Below are positions 17,351 through 25,085 of a DNA stretch of 45,439 nucleotides, piece after piece. The notes beneath the pieces are model-generated. The model searched no databases, was not told the origin of the DNA, and saw only the letters and a program-made list of their open reading frames with translations. Position 1 is the first letter of the stretch. Each line of letters starts with the position of its first letter. The translations under genes and the position numbers were made by a program. Origin of the DNA: a virus; the IMG/VR virus record IMGVR_UViG_3300005843_000404, positions 1 to 45,439 of that record, one strand, 5' to 3'.

Positions 17351-18186
17351 GCGGCCCAGCTTTCTTCCAGCGCCTTGCGCAGATCGGGATTGAGACGGTC
17401 GAATGCGTTTTTGAGTTCCTTCGGGCTCGGGGTCATCGAGCCATCCATCTTGCCGGAAATCTCTTCGCCATTGATGAGGCCGAGCATGACGCAATCGGCA
17501 CGCGACACGGCGGTCCACCCGAGGCCGGAATTGAATGCGAACGGGGGAAAAGGATTGTTCAGCGTGTCCGTATAGCCGCCGCTCCCGTCGCCCAGGGCCT
17601 GCCAGATCGGCGAATCCTTCAGCGCGATCATGGGCGACTCCACAGCGCCCTCCCATGCCACGGCCTCGCCCGCATCGTGCCAGCGCAGCTCCCAGCCGGC
17701 GCTGTGGCTGTCCACGCTGCCACGGGGATGCTCGCGGGTATAAACGCGGATCAATTTCCACGCGGGATACCAGCGCCGGGCGTATTCGGTATTCCCCGCC
17801 ACCATGCGGCCGTAGTTCGCGGCGACGCGCATGTTCGTATCGAGGATGAGATTCAGCCGGCGCTCGCTCGACAGGTCCTTCAACGATCCCACCTCCGCCG
17901 GGGGAATATTCGCCATGTCATCCGGGAAACCGGTCATCGGATCGTAACCCAGGACCTTCAATTTCTTCATGAGCTGCCAGCGGCCGGTCGCAATGTCGAT
18001 CTTGCCGGCCAGCATGTCGTCCACGACGGTCGAGACTTCCTGGAGGAACTCGGCATTCGTGACACGCGCGGAAAAAACGGACCGCAGCCGCAGCTCGCTG
18101 GAGAGCCCGCGCAGATCCACGCTCGACAAATCCGTCGGGAAAACTTCGCGGGAGCGCCACTGGAGAAGTGCGTCAGTCACGCTCAT
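17347..18186 (-). CDS. Mu gpF / SPP1 gp7-like minor head protein
   Basis: 279 residues. The core (SSERRLNLILDTNMRVAANY, then WYPAWKLIRVYTREHPR) is the typical head-morphogenesis stretch in which a helix ending near NMR/QTAY is followed by an aromatic Trp/Pro segment and an Arg-His motif. These minor head proteins sit by the portal and enter the capsid before DNA. Mu gpF is about 430 residues, so this version is short and lacks the N-terminal part. It is separated from the portal gene by the whole capsid block, unlike Mu, where F directly follows the portal. Confidence 0.6.
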   Translation of the reverse strand: MSVTDALLQWRSREVFPTDLSSVDLRGLSSELRLRSVFSARVTNAEFLQEVSTVVDDMLAGKIDIATGRWQLMKKLKVLGYDPMTGFPDDMANIPPAEVGSLKDLSSERRLNLILDTNMRVAANYGRMVAGNTEYARRWYPAWKLIRVYTREHPRGSVDSHSAGWELRWHDAGEAVAWEGAVESPMIALKDSPIWQALGDGSGGYTDTLNNPFPPFAFNSGLGWTAVSRADCVMLGLINGEEISGKMDGSMTPSPKELKNAFDRLNPDLRKALEESWAA

Positions 18187-18503
18187 GCAGCTCCTTTCGC
18201 CATGCGCAGCTTGATCTTCCGGACAGTCTCGCGGTAGCGGTGCGGGAGGTGGTGCGCCGTCACCAGGACATTGCCGACGAAAATGAAAACGGCGTCGCCG
18301 TAGACGCGCAGATTGTTCGCGGTCTTCTCCTGCATGAACAACGCGCCCAGGTAACGCGCCTGCGACCCGGCGGTGTCCTCCTGCCGGATGCCGTTCGCGA
18401 AAGCCATGTTCGCCAGGCGCTGCACGGAATCAGGCTTGAGCCCGAGCCGGTCCCATGCGCGATCGCTGGCGTGGTGCGTGATCACGGTGGCGTTCTCGCT
18501 CAT
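18183..18503 (-). CDS. Small conserved protein, possibly RelE/barnase-like fold
   Basis: 106 residues from ATG 18503 (MSENATVITHHASDRAWDRL), overlapping the upstream stop by ATGA. The pattern (HA.DRA..RLGL, then V.R.A..A...GI, then ARYLGALF, then NNLRVYGD.VFIF, then LVTAHHLP) is one I associate with a small uncharacterised family in phages and gut bacteria. A strand with Tyr and a terminal LVTxxxLP strand recall small RNase toxins such as RelE or DUF4258 proteins. No antitoxin gene is next to it. Fold suggestion is weak. Confidence 0.45.
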   Translation of the reverse strand: MSENATVITHHASDRAWDRLGLKPDSVQRLANMAFANGIRQEDTAGSQARYLGALFMQEKTANNLRVYGDAVFIFVGNVLVTAHHLPHRYRETVRKIKLRMAKGAA

Positions 18504-18790
18504 TCCACGTCCCCCGGTTTGGAGGTCAGTCCCTGGACCAGCGACTTGCCGAGCTGATGCGCGAGCAGATCCGCCAGCTCCGGCGACTGGTTCACCTCCT
18601 CCAGCAAATGCGGGAGCAGCGCACGCAGCCCCTGCAGCGCCTTCACGTCCCCGGCCTTCAGCGCCCCTACAACCGCATTGCAAACCGGTTTCATGTCCCT
18701 TTCAAAAGCGGCGGCGGCTTCGCGCAGGGCGGCGTCCTGCTCTACGGCATTGACCAACTCGCGGACGTGGGATTGCAGCGCGATGCTCAT
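18500..18790 (-). CDS. Small helical head-region protein
   Basis: 96 residues from ATG 18790 (MSIALQSHVRELVNAVEQ). Almost fully helical, acidic and Leu/Ala-rich, with one Cys (C37). The longer frame to 19294 is shadow. It overlaps both neighbours by 4 bp. It may be a connector-associated or regulatory small protein; no family recognised. Confidence 0.45.
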   Translation of the reverse strand: MSIALQSHVRELVNAVEQDAALREAAAAFERDMKPVCNAVVGALKAGDVKALQGLRALLPHLLEEVNQSPELADLLAHQLGKSLVQGLTSKPGDVE

Positions 18791-19233
18791 ATTCCGTCCA
18801 TGGTCCTCTCGGTGAATTTGCGGTCCTTGTGCCGGACGCTGGGGGAGGGCTCGCGGGCAAATGACGTGCCGTCCGCCTCGGGATTGTCCGGGATCTCCAC
18901 GCGCTGCTTGGAATCGTGCACGCGGTTCAGGTCGCTGTTGTCGTTGCGGCGCGTGTCCTTCTGGTCGTCGTCCAGGGCGAGGCCGATCCGTTCCATGAGC
19001 GCGTAGAGCGCGATGCGGATCGTCACGGCCCGGAGGCTCCCCGGCACCTTGGCGGGATCGGTGTCCAGGGAGTTGCCGGCGGCCACGGCCCGGCGCACAC
19101 GCGCCACCGCGCCCGCGATCGCTTCCGCGACGGGATCGACGCTGCCGATCGATTTGCTCGCGGCCGCGTCCACGATCGTCCCGTAGCCGGCGGCCTTGAG
19201 GTGATCTGCGGTGATGATGGTCCAGTTGCTCAT
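18787..19233 (-). CDS. gp36/DUF1320-like head-tail connector protein
   Basis: 148 residues. The opening MSNWTIITADHLKAAGYG resembles the start of Mu gp36-like (DUF1320) proteins. A helical block with VAEAIAGAVARVRRAVAAGN and SLRAVTIRIALYALMERIGL at 30-90 matches their DxxLxxRY-type helices in layout. A charged tail follows (DDDQKDTRRNDNSDLNRV). DUF1320 proteins act as head-completion or connector proteins. Location between the capsid genes and the gpF/gpG-like genes agrees. Confidence 0.55.
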   Translation of the reverse strand: MSNWTIITADHLKAAGYGTIVDAAASKSIGSVDPVAEAIAGAVARVRRAVAAGNSLDTDPAKVPGSLRAVTIRIALYALMERIGLALDDDQKDTRRNDNSDLNRVHDSKQRVEIPDNPEADGTSFAREPSPSVRHKDRKFTERTMDGI

Positions 19234-19308
19234 AGGGTTTTGATTTGCTCATTCCCGCCCCGCGCCATGGCGTGCGCGGAACGGAATGAACCAACCGGGA
19301 TGGAGTCG

Positions 19309-19800
19309 CTACCTGTTACTTTTCGAGATCGTGATCGACCCGATGGTGAGAGCACTTGTGCCGGAATTGATCACCTGCCCGAGACGGATGTAGGGGATGT
19401 TCGCCGGCCCCGTGCCGCTCAGCGCCGGGGTGAAGTTGTAAAACGCCGTGGTAGTCCCCGAGGTGAACGCGATGACGGCCGTGAACGGATAGGTCGTCGT
19501 CCAGTTCGTGCCGTCCAGGGATGCCTGGAAGTTCAGCGTCGCGTTGCCGGCGCTGGTCGCGCTCAGGACAGGCACCACCGAGAATCCCGTCTGGGAGTTC
19601 GGGAAGAATGCCTGGCTGGTGACCGTCGCGGTGCCGCTGCCGGCCACGCTGTTGGTGCTCGTGGTCAGGACGGTCTGCGAGGATGGTGAGACCTGCGCGT
19701 GCGCAGTGACAGTGAGGCTGGAAAGAATGCCGATGATCGCGACGACCATCATTATTTCAACCAGCGAGAAACGGAGAGTTTTCAATTTTGGAATCATCAT
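19309..19800 (-). CDS. Type IV pilin-like protein encoded beside the major capsid gene
   Basis: 163 residues from one of two ATGs (19800 or 19797). The N-terminus MIPKLKTLRFSLVEIMMVVA is a class III pilin signal: a short basic leader, Phe +1, Glu +5, and a hydrophobic helix (VVAIIGILSSL) ending at AHAQ, which also looks like a signal-peptidase site. The Gly before Phe that prepilin peptidase normally needs is replaced by Arg, so processing is uncertain. The rest is a Ser/Thr-rich beta domain with LNFQASLDGTNWTTTYPF and IPYIRLGQV. Pseudopilin-like N-termini are common in Verrucomicrobiota, but one inside a head gene cluster is unexpected. Could be a captured host gene or a membrane-anchored accessory protein. 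Confidence 0.65.
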   Translation of the reverse strand: MMIPKLKTLRFSLVEIMMVVAIIGILSSLTVTAHAQVSPSSQTVLTTSTNSVAGSGTATVTSQAFFPNSQTGFSVVPVLSATSAGNATLNFQASLDGTNWTTTYPFTAVIAFTSGTTTAFYNFTPALSGTGPANIPYIRLGQVINSGTSALTIGSITISKSNR

Positions 19801-19890
19801 AGTGAGATTATTTGCGGATTTGTTTTTGGTGTGGCTTCCTGCGGAGGGAATCCGGCTTTCGCTTTCATCCCTCCGCATTCCGCCTTTGGA

Positions 19891-20847
19891 TTAGCTGATG
19901 TTCAGACGGCGCACGCTGAGCGAGCTGGTCTTCTTGATGTCGCGGGACCAGTCGATCAGGTGGCCGCGCCAGAGTTCGTTCTGCGCGACATAGCTGCGCA
20001 CATTGCCGACGGGCGAACCGCTGCCGACGGTGAACGACTTGAACGCGCTCGGATCGTAGAGCGTCGCGCCGGGCACCGAGTAGTGCAGCAGGCAGACGCT
20101 CGCGAGGGCGCGGGTCTTGTTCGCGGCCTGGCCGAGCCGGGCTGCGTCATAGACCACGTTCGCGGCCATGACATCCACCGGGAAGATCAACGCGTCGTTG
20201 AGCTGCGCCAGGGAGATGTTATTGATCTGCGAGAACTGCGTCCGCTTTTTCACCAGGGGGTGATTGCGCAGGGTGTTCCATGCGGAGACATCGAGGGTGA
20301 GCTTGATGTTCTGCGTGGACCCGCAGTTCTGCGACAGCGCGAGCAGCTCCTGGTCGAGCTGGTCGATCGGATCGATGTCGGGATTGCTCCAGACGCCGAG
20401 CGCGGCCGTGGGTGTCGTGTTCGCCAGGACGTAGGTACACACGTCGAGGACGTGGCTGAGCGCCGTCTTGTTGAGCAACGCGCGGATCTTCCCTTCGTCG
20501 AGCAACTGCCCGGCGACAGGGTCCCCCTCGGAACCGGCCTGCTGGTCCTCGATCTTGTCCACGCGGACTTCGAGCGCCTGCGGCTGGCAACTGAACGTGT
20601 CGTCCGTCGCGCTGAACGAGATCACGGTCGGATCACCGCCGACTGCACGGGCGGTTTTCTCCGGCATGAACGAGTTCTTGTCGTCGAACTTCTTGAACTG
20701 CCCGGAAGCTCCGGGCACCGGCGTGGTGGGGCAAAGGCGCTCGGCCAGTTTCACCACATCGGAGAGGTCGTTCCACAGACCCTGTGCGAAGGCGGTGAGC
20801 TGGTAGTTGAGCGTTGCGCTGGCTACTGCTGAATTTGGTGCTGCCAT
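19891..20847 (-). CDS. Major capsid protein
   Basis: 318 residues. It has the usual layout of HK97-fold capsid proteins: an N-terminal arm (FAQGLWNDLSDVVKLAERLC), then FMPEKTARAVGGDPT and a beta-strand region with SFSATDDTFSCQPQALEVRV. The spine helix is IRALLNKTALSHVLDVCTYV, the P-domain has LTLDVSAWNTLRNHPLVKKR, and the protein ends in a strand-rich A-domain with AQNELWRGHLIDWSRD. The decoration-like and protease/scaffold genes lie immediately upstream, as in Mu and other transposable phages. The start lies in AAAAAATTATG with no Shine-Dalgarno although the product must be abundant. Confidence 0.75.
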   Translation of the reverse strand: MAAPNSAVASATLNYQLTAFAQGLWNDLSDVVKLAERLCPTTPVPGASGQFKKFDDKNSFMPEKTARAVGGDPTVISFSATDDTFSCQPQALEVRVDKIEDQQAGSEGDPVAGQLLDEGKIRALLNKTALSHVLDVCTYVLANTTPTAALGVWSNPDIDPIDQLDQELLALSQNCGSTQNIKLTLDVSAWNTLRNHPLVKKRTQFSQINNISLAQLNDALIFPVDVMAANVVYDAARLGQAANKTRALASVCLLHYSVPGATLYDPSAFKSFTVGSGSPVGNVRSYVAQNELWRGHLIDWSRDIKKTSSLSVRRLNIS

Positions 20848-20902
20848 AATTTTTTGTGTCTAGTTTTCGGAATGCTGATTGGTGGTTTGAGACCGGTCGC
20901 GG

Positions 20903-21307
20903 TTAGCTGCCGATGACCGGGGTTTGGAACGACACCTCGGCGAGATCACCGGCGACCGCGCCGTTTTCATCCGTGAGGGTCGCGACCGTGACGCGGGCAT
21001 TGCCTGCGCCGAGGTCCTTCGTGAGTGTGCCATCCGCCGCCTGCTGCAGCTTGTCGCCCGGATAAAGCTGGGCGCTGGATGCCGAGATGAGAGCGCGGAC
21101 CGGAGGCAGGTTGCCGCCAAGCATTCCGATGCTCGATTGTTTCGCCGCGACGTTGCCGTCGAGGACCACGCCCGTTGCCGGGACGGTTGCCGACGCGCTG
21201 ACCGCCGGAACACCGGCTGTGAACACGACGAGTTTGCCGAGGGCGGCGCTCAGATCCGCCCCGGTGAAGGGAATGATCGGGTTGCCGCGTGCTGCTAATG
21301 AACTCAT
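20903..21307 (-). CDS. Capsid decoration / DUF2190-like protein
   Basis: 134 residues, beta-rich, Ala/Val/Gly-rich. LVVFTAGVPAVSASATVPATG and GVVLDGNVAAKQSSIGML match the small capsid-stabilising proteins (DUF2190 or lambda D-like) whose family pattern is GxVVxxxxGxxxxATxxxxxxGVxxxxA. It precedes the major capsid gene, the usual location. It binds the capsid exterior at trimer points in related phages. Confidence 0.6.
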   Translation of the reverse strand: MSSLAARGNPIIPFTGADLSAALGKLVVFTAGVPAVSASATVPATGVVLDGNVAAKQSSIGMLGGNLPPVRALISASSAQLYPGDKLQQAADGTLTKDLGAGNARVTVATLTDENGAVAGDLAEVSFQTPVIGS

Positions 21308-21355
21308 ATTATTTGGATTCCTGTTTGCTGATTTTGGTTTGGGTTTCCGGGTGGT

Positions 21356-21874
21356 TTACTTGACCGTCCCCGCTTCGACTTCCGTCCGCGCCTGGTTCCA
21401 GCACTGGCCGAAGTCACGTGCGGGCGCCGCGCCCTTCAGTTCCTGCGCCCGGTTCTTGATCTTCAGCGCCTTCGCTTTCTCGGATTCCTCGTCGGCAGCC
21501 TTGGGAGCTGAACCGTCGGGGGTCTGTGCGCCGCCGCGATTGGTGAGGGGCTTCTTGACCTCCTTGCCGCCGCCGCCCTTGTTCATCAGTCCCAGGAACT
21601 CGACGCGCTCCTCGCGGTTCTTCATGCCGGTGAGCACCGGCTTGAGTTTTCCGCGAATGGCTTCGTCCTTGATTCCGTGGCCGTCGAGATCGGCGTCGAT
21701 CTGCTCGCCGAGCAATTCACCGACACGATTTTTGAGAATCACGTTTTCATCGGTGAGAGGCTTGATCTGTCCCTCCGCCGTGGTGGCGCGATTGAATATT
21801 TTGCCCAGCTCGCCCAGGAGCGCCTCTTCGGAAGCGTCAGGGGACAAGCCAAGCCTTGTTGCAATGGATTTCAT
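21356..21874 (-). CDS. Internal-start scaffold protein (nested in protease gene)
   Basis: An in-frame ATG at 21874 (MKSIATRLGLSPDASEE) lies exactly where the protease domain ends and the helical scaffold begins. It would give 172 residues. Mu and lambda make their scaffolds (Z, Nu3) from such internal starts in the protease gene. The upstream bases are A/T-rich (AAAATAAAATAAAAATG) without a clear Shine-Dalgarno, like other late-gene starts in this element. Inferred, not proven. Confidence 0.45.
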   Translation of the reverse strand: MKSIATRLGLSPDASEEALLGELGKIFNRATTAEGQIKPLTDENVILKNRVGELLGEQIDADLDGHGIKDEAIRGKLKPVLTGMKNREERVEFLGLMNKGGGGKEVKKPLTNRGGAQTPDGSAPKAADEESEKAKALKIKNRAQELKGAAPARDFGQCWNQARTEVEAGTVK

Positions 21875-22471
21875 TTTTATTTTATTTTGGATGTCCACCT
21901 GTTCTCCGGTGGGAGAGTCCGCCGGGTTGTCCGGCAAAGTGTTGCGGTTCGTGATCGGCTTCTGGCCGCGATTGTTAAACTGATTGGTCAGCGTCAGGCC
22001 GGTGAGGACCAGGGGACGGATGAATTTCCAGTCCTTGTATTTGTTGCGGATCGCCGGCGGGATCTCCGAGGGCGGGACCGTCTCGTAATTCTCCGGGTCG
22101 TTGTGGTCATACTCGGTCGAGAAAAAGCGATAGTCGCCGCCGTCCACCGCCGGCTGGCCGGTTTTAGTCCAGCGGTTCCTGGCATAGATGCCGTCTTCCC
22201 GGCCCTGGGATTCCGCCATCCATCCGTAAGCGATCGTCTCCTTCTCCTCGTCGTGCTTGAAGTGCTCGTGGTCGATGAGCATTTCCCTGCCATGCCGCAG
22301 CGCCCCGGCCTTCGCGGAGGAATTGAAATTGGTGGCGATCGACTTGATTGCCTTGTCGTCGATCACCTGGACGATCTTCGCCCTGGCATTCGGGTGGAGG
22401 CCCTTTGCCTCGATCTGATACCAGCCATCGTCAGGGTGCTCGAAATTGCGGTTGAGAATCGGTGTGCTCAT
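21356..22471 (-). CDS. Mu gpI-like prohead protease fused to scaffold
   Basis: 371 residues. The N-terminal 170 residues form a phage I protease: LIDHEHF (66-72) and YRFFSTEY (114-121) hold the conserved His and Ser expected for these serine proteases, with KFIRPLVLTGLTLTN closing the domain. The C-terminal 170 residues are helical and charged like a scaffold (LSPDASEEALLGELGKIF), with low-complexity KAADEESEKAKALKIKN near the end. The protease cuts scaffold and itself during head maturation. A second start at 21874 may produce the scaffold alone. The gene overlaps its upstream neighbour by ATGA. Confidence 0.75.
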   Translation of the reverse strand: MSTPILNRNFEHPDDGWYQIEAKGLHPNARAKIVQVIDDKAIKSIATNFNSSAKAGALRHGREMLIDHEHFKHDEEKETIAYGWMAESQGREDGIYARNRWTKTGQPAVDGGDYRFFSTEYDHNDPENYETVPPSEIPPAIRNKYKDWKFIRPLVLTGLTLTNQFNNRGQKPITNRNTLPDNPADSPTGEQVDIQNKIKMKSIATRLGLSPDASEEALLGELGKIFNRATTAEGQIKPLTDENVILKNRVGELLGEQIDADLDGHGIKDEAIRGKLKPVLTGMKNREERVEFLGLMNKGGGGKEVKKPLTNRGGAQTPDGSAPKAADEESEKAKALKIKNRAQELKGAAPARDFGQCWNQARTEVEAGTVK

Positions 22472-22653
22472 TTGGATTTGAGAATCAGTGCGAATTCCTC
22501 CTCGGTGATTTCCTGCGCCCGGAGGTGCAGCGTCCCGCCCTGGATGTGGGTGATGAAGCCCTTGACCTGGCTGGCCTGTTTTCCCGGCAGCGTGACGGGC
22601 CGGACTTTTCCGTCGTCGGTTTTAACCAGGACCATGATTTGCGTAGCGTTCAC
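22468..22653 (-). CDS. Small uncharacterised protein between portal and protease
   Basis: 61 residues, MNATQIMVLVKTDDGKVRPV, ending ITEEEFALILKSK. A small beta-strand start and a helical end, no Cys. Overlaps the portal stop and the protease start by 4 bp each, so it is part of the translated chain. No family recognised. Confidence 0.5.
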   Translation of the reverse strand: MNATQIMVLVKTDDGKVRPVTLPGKQASQVKGFITHIQGGTLHLRAQEITEEEFALILKSK

Positions 22654-25085
22654 TTGACCTCCCTTGTTAGCAGCAGTATTTTCGGAATAGCCGGAGGCGT
22701 ATCGTGAGATCCGCTTAGTCGCCTCGAAGGTGTTTCCCGATTTTCGGGATCTACACGCGAGACCCCAAGCTTGACGACTTGGCCGGCGAATTTTTTTTGC
22801 CTGGATTTAAATTGCGTGTCCGTGAGCGTGTGCGCGGACCGCACGCGGTATTTGCCGCCCCGCTTCTCGATCTCCAGCGCCGCCGCCTTGTGGTCGTCGG
22901 CCTCGCCGGCACGCACGATCAACCGGTGATCCGTCTCGTTGCCGGGAAGGATGTGCGTGGGCCGGGCAAAGACGTAATCGACATAGTCCCTGGCCTCGCG
23001 CCCGTCCTTGAAAATCTCCGGGTGTTTTTTTGCCAGCGCCGCAGCGTCGGCATAAACGTGATCGCTCTCCAGCCCCAGCGCGTTGCGAAGCGCCGGCGTG
23101 GTCGTCACCTTGAATTCCCGCACGTCGCCAGATCCGCCTGCGCCGCCCGCCCATTTTCCGAGAGGGTCGCGCGGTTCGTCCGGGCTGAACATGTTCTCGA
23201 TGGGCCTTGGCACGGACATTGCCGCCGTGCGGCCGCCCTCTTTCCCGGACCATGCGATCGCGATGGAGGAATGGCGGCCCGCCTGGTCAAGATGAGTCTG
23301 TGATTTCCGCAGGTGCTTTTTCATGGCATCCTGGTCACCCTGTTTGTGCGCCTCCTTCGCGGCGGCGTAAAATTTGTCGGAGGCATCGAGGTGCAATTTA
23401 TAGGCCGCCTCGTGCTCCTCGCTTGTCACGGCCGTCTTTGTCGCCGCCCTTGCCGTCTTGCCGGCGGTTGCGGCGGCGTCCGCAAACTGGTTGCCGTGGA
23501 AGGGATGTCCTGGAAGATCGCCATTCACAATCGCAGCCAGGGACGGAAACTCCCGGTTGAACACCGCCCACTTGTCGTCGAACTCCTCGGGGTCCGCATC
23601 GGCCAGCTCGTGGAGCATGCGCATGGCGCGATTGGTCGCGGGATCGGCCGGGTCGGGTTGCGGTTTTGTCCCGCCGGGTTTTTTGCCAGGAATGTTCCCC
23701 TGCTCGGTGACGGTGGCCGGTTCCGGCGCGTCCGTGAGATTGTAGCCCGTGCGCTCGCTGAGCTGCTCGGTGTCGATCTTGTAGCCGGCGGTGCGCAACT
23801 CGGCGGCCTGCTTGGCAACCTCCGTCGGGTCCAGCTCGTCGTTGGCGGCCAGTTCGAAATAGACCAGGTGCGGCTGGCCGGGGAACTTGCGGTCGAGGAT
23901 CTCGGAATCCATCTGGCGCTGGAAGATTTCGCTGATCTTCCGGGCCTCCGCCCTGGCGATGCTCTGGAAGGCTTCCATGTGGGCGTTGCCGGCCAGCGTG
24001 CCGCTGCCGCTCTGCGCGAGCATGGTGAGCAGGCCGCCGGTCCCGGCGAGGACCAGCTTCTCGCTCAGGTGGTCGAGCCGGACCTTGAAGGGGGAATCGC
24101 CGCGCGGCTGGTCGTTCGGCGTGTAGGTCGAGCCATAGGGCAGGTAGCCGCTGCCGCCATTGGCGATCTCCTGCGCGGCGGCCTCGTATTCCGCTTCCTT
24201 GCCCGATTGCACTCCCGCCGGGCCGGTAATGACGCCCGAGGGAAGCCCGTAAATTTCAATGAACGCGTCCCAGTCCTTGTCGGCAAGGCCATTGCGGATC
24301 GCCTTGAGCAGCGCGATCCGGTTCACATGGCGGTCCCGTTCCCGGATGATGAAATCCGCCGGGTCGACCAGCATGTCAGCGCCCAGGCTGTAGAACGTCG
24401 TCTGGATCGCGGCGGGATTGTATTTCCAGCGGCCGCGCAGAAGGTCGCGCACCATGTTCCACTGGTCCACAATCTCCAGGTGGTAAACATCGCCGTCCGT
24501 GTTGCGGTATTTCTCGCAATGGGAAAAGCCGCGGAATGTCGCAAGCTGCAGGTGGCTGATCGCCTCGTAAAGATTGTCGATCCCCTCGTAGTGCTCGCGC
24601 ACGGCGACCGCCTGCTCGGTGGCGAGGTCCGCGTCGAAGTCCTCGTTGCGCGGGTCGTCCTTCGACCAGCGGCCGGAGATCAGCTTCACGTTCCAGTCGA
24701 GTTCAAGGAGCGCCGATTCCCGGCGTTCCAGGATGGCGAAAAGATCGGGGTCCGTCTGCTCGATGAAGAAATAGGTCCACTGCGGATCGGCCATCTCGCC
24801 GCGCTGGTAGCTTTCCAGCAACGTGATCGCCCGCGCCATTGTCAGGCCGCGCAGCGGATTGTAACGCTCGCGCCAGCGGTTGTAGCGCACGATCGACGAG
24901 GAGCGGCTGACACCGGCGGAAGCCGCCGACGTGGAACCGACCGGGACCATGCCCATCGTGGACTGGATGTCCGGTTGCGGGGGCCGGGTCAGGGACGAGG
25001 CCGGGGTTTTCCCGGCAGCGGCCTGTTTGAAGGCAGCGGCAGCCCGTGTTTTGCGTTGCGGGGATGGAGGATTCGGCTTGGCCAT
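22650..25085 (-). CDS. Portal protein (DUF935 / Mu gp29-like) with C-terminal PBECR-like nuclease domain
   Basis: 811 residues; Mu-type portals are usually about 510. Residues 65-460 are the DUF935 portal: YNPLRGLT, DPDLFAILERRESALLELDW, and EIYGLPSGVITGP near 278-289. The portal forms the ring through which DNA enters and leaves the head. Two linker motifs common in phage head proteins follow: GHPFHGNQF (526-534) and DEPRDPLGKWAGG (636-648). Residues 664-765 form an extra domain with TPALRNALGL, HVYADAAALAKKHPE, THILPG and YRVRSAHTLTDTQFKSR. This layout matches the phage Barnase/EndoU/ColicinE5-D/RelE-like nuclease (PBECR) class. Such domains are more often on gpF-like proteins. Catalytic residues not assigned. 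Confidence 0.75.
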   Translation of the reverse strand: MAKPNPPSPQRKTRAAAAFKQAAAGKTPASSLTRPPQPDIQSTMGMVPVGSTSAASAGVSRSSSIVRYNRWRERYNPLRGLTMARAITLLESYQRGEMADPQWTYFFIEQTDPDLFAILERRESALLELDWNVKLISGRWSKDDPRNEDFDADLATEQAVAVREHYEGIDNLYEAISHLQLATFRGFSHCEKYRNTDGDVYHLEIVDQWNMVRDLLRGRWKYNPAAIQTTFYSLGADMLVDPADFIIRERDRHVNRIALLKAIRNGLADKDWDAFIEIYGLPSGVITGPAGVQSGKEAEYEAAAQEIANGGSGYLPYGSTYTPNDQPRGDSPFKVRLDHLSEKLVLAGTGGLLTMLAQSGSGTLAGNAHMEAFQSIARAEARKISEIFQRQMDSEILDRKFPGQPHLVYFELAANDELDPTEVAKQAAELRTAGYKIDTEQLSERTGYNLTDAPEPATVTEQGNIPGKKPGGTKPQPDPADPATNRAMRMLHELADADPEEFDDKWAVFNREFPSLAAIVNGDLPGHPFHGNQFADAAATAGKTARAATKTAVTSEEHEAAYKLHLDASDKFYAAAKEAHKQGDQDAMKKHLRKSQTHLDQAGRHSSIAIAWSGKEGGRTAAMSVPRPIENMFSPDEPRDPLGKWAGGAGGSGDVREFKVTTTPALRNALGLESDHVYADAAALAKKHPEIFKDGREARDYVDYVFARPTHILPGNETDHRLIVRAGEADDHKAAALEIEKRGGKYRVRSAHTLTDTQFKSRQKKFAGQVVKLGVSRVDPENRETPSRRLSGSHDTPPAIPKILLLTREVK
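22791..23096 (-). other. PBECR-like nuclease domain within portal gene
   Basis: This span encodes residues 664-765 of the portal protein. It opens with a TPxLRxxLGL motif and a VYAD...KKHPE helix, and closes with YRVRS.HTLTDTQF, the strand-helix ending typical of PBECR domains. The Lys-His of KKHPE and the final Ser-His-Thr are candidate active-site residues by analogy with barnase/RelE-like folds. It would be displayed inside or at the base of the capsid. Confidence 0.5.
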
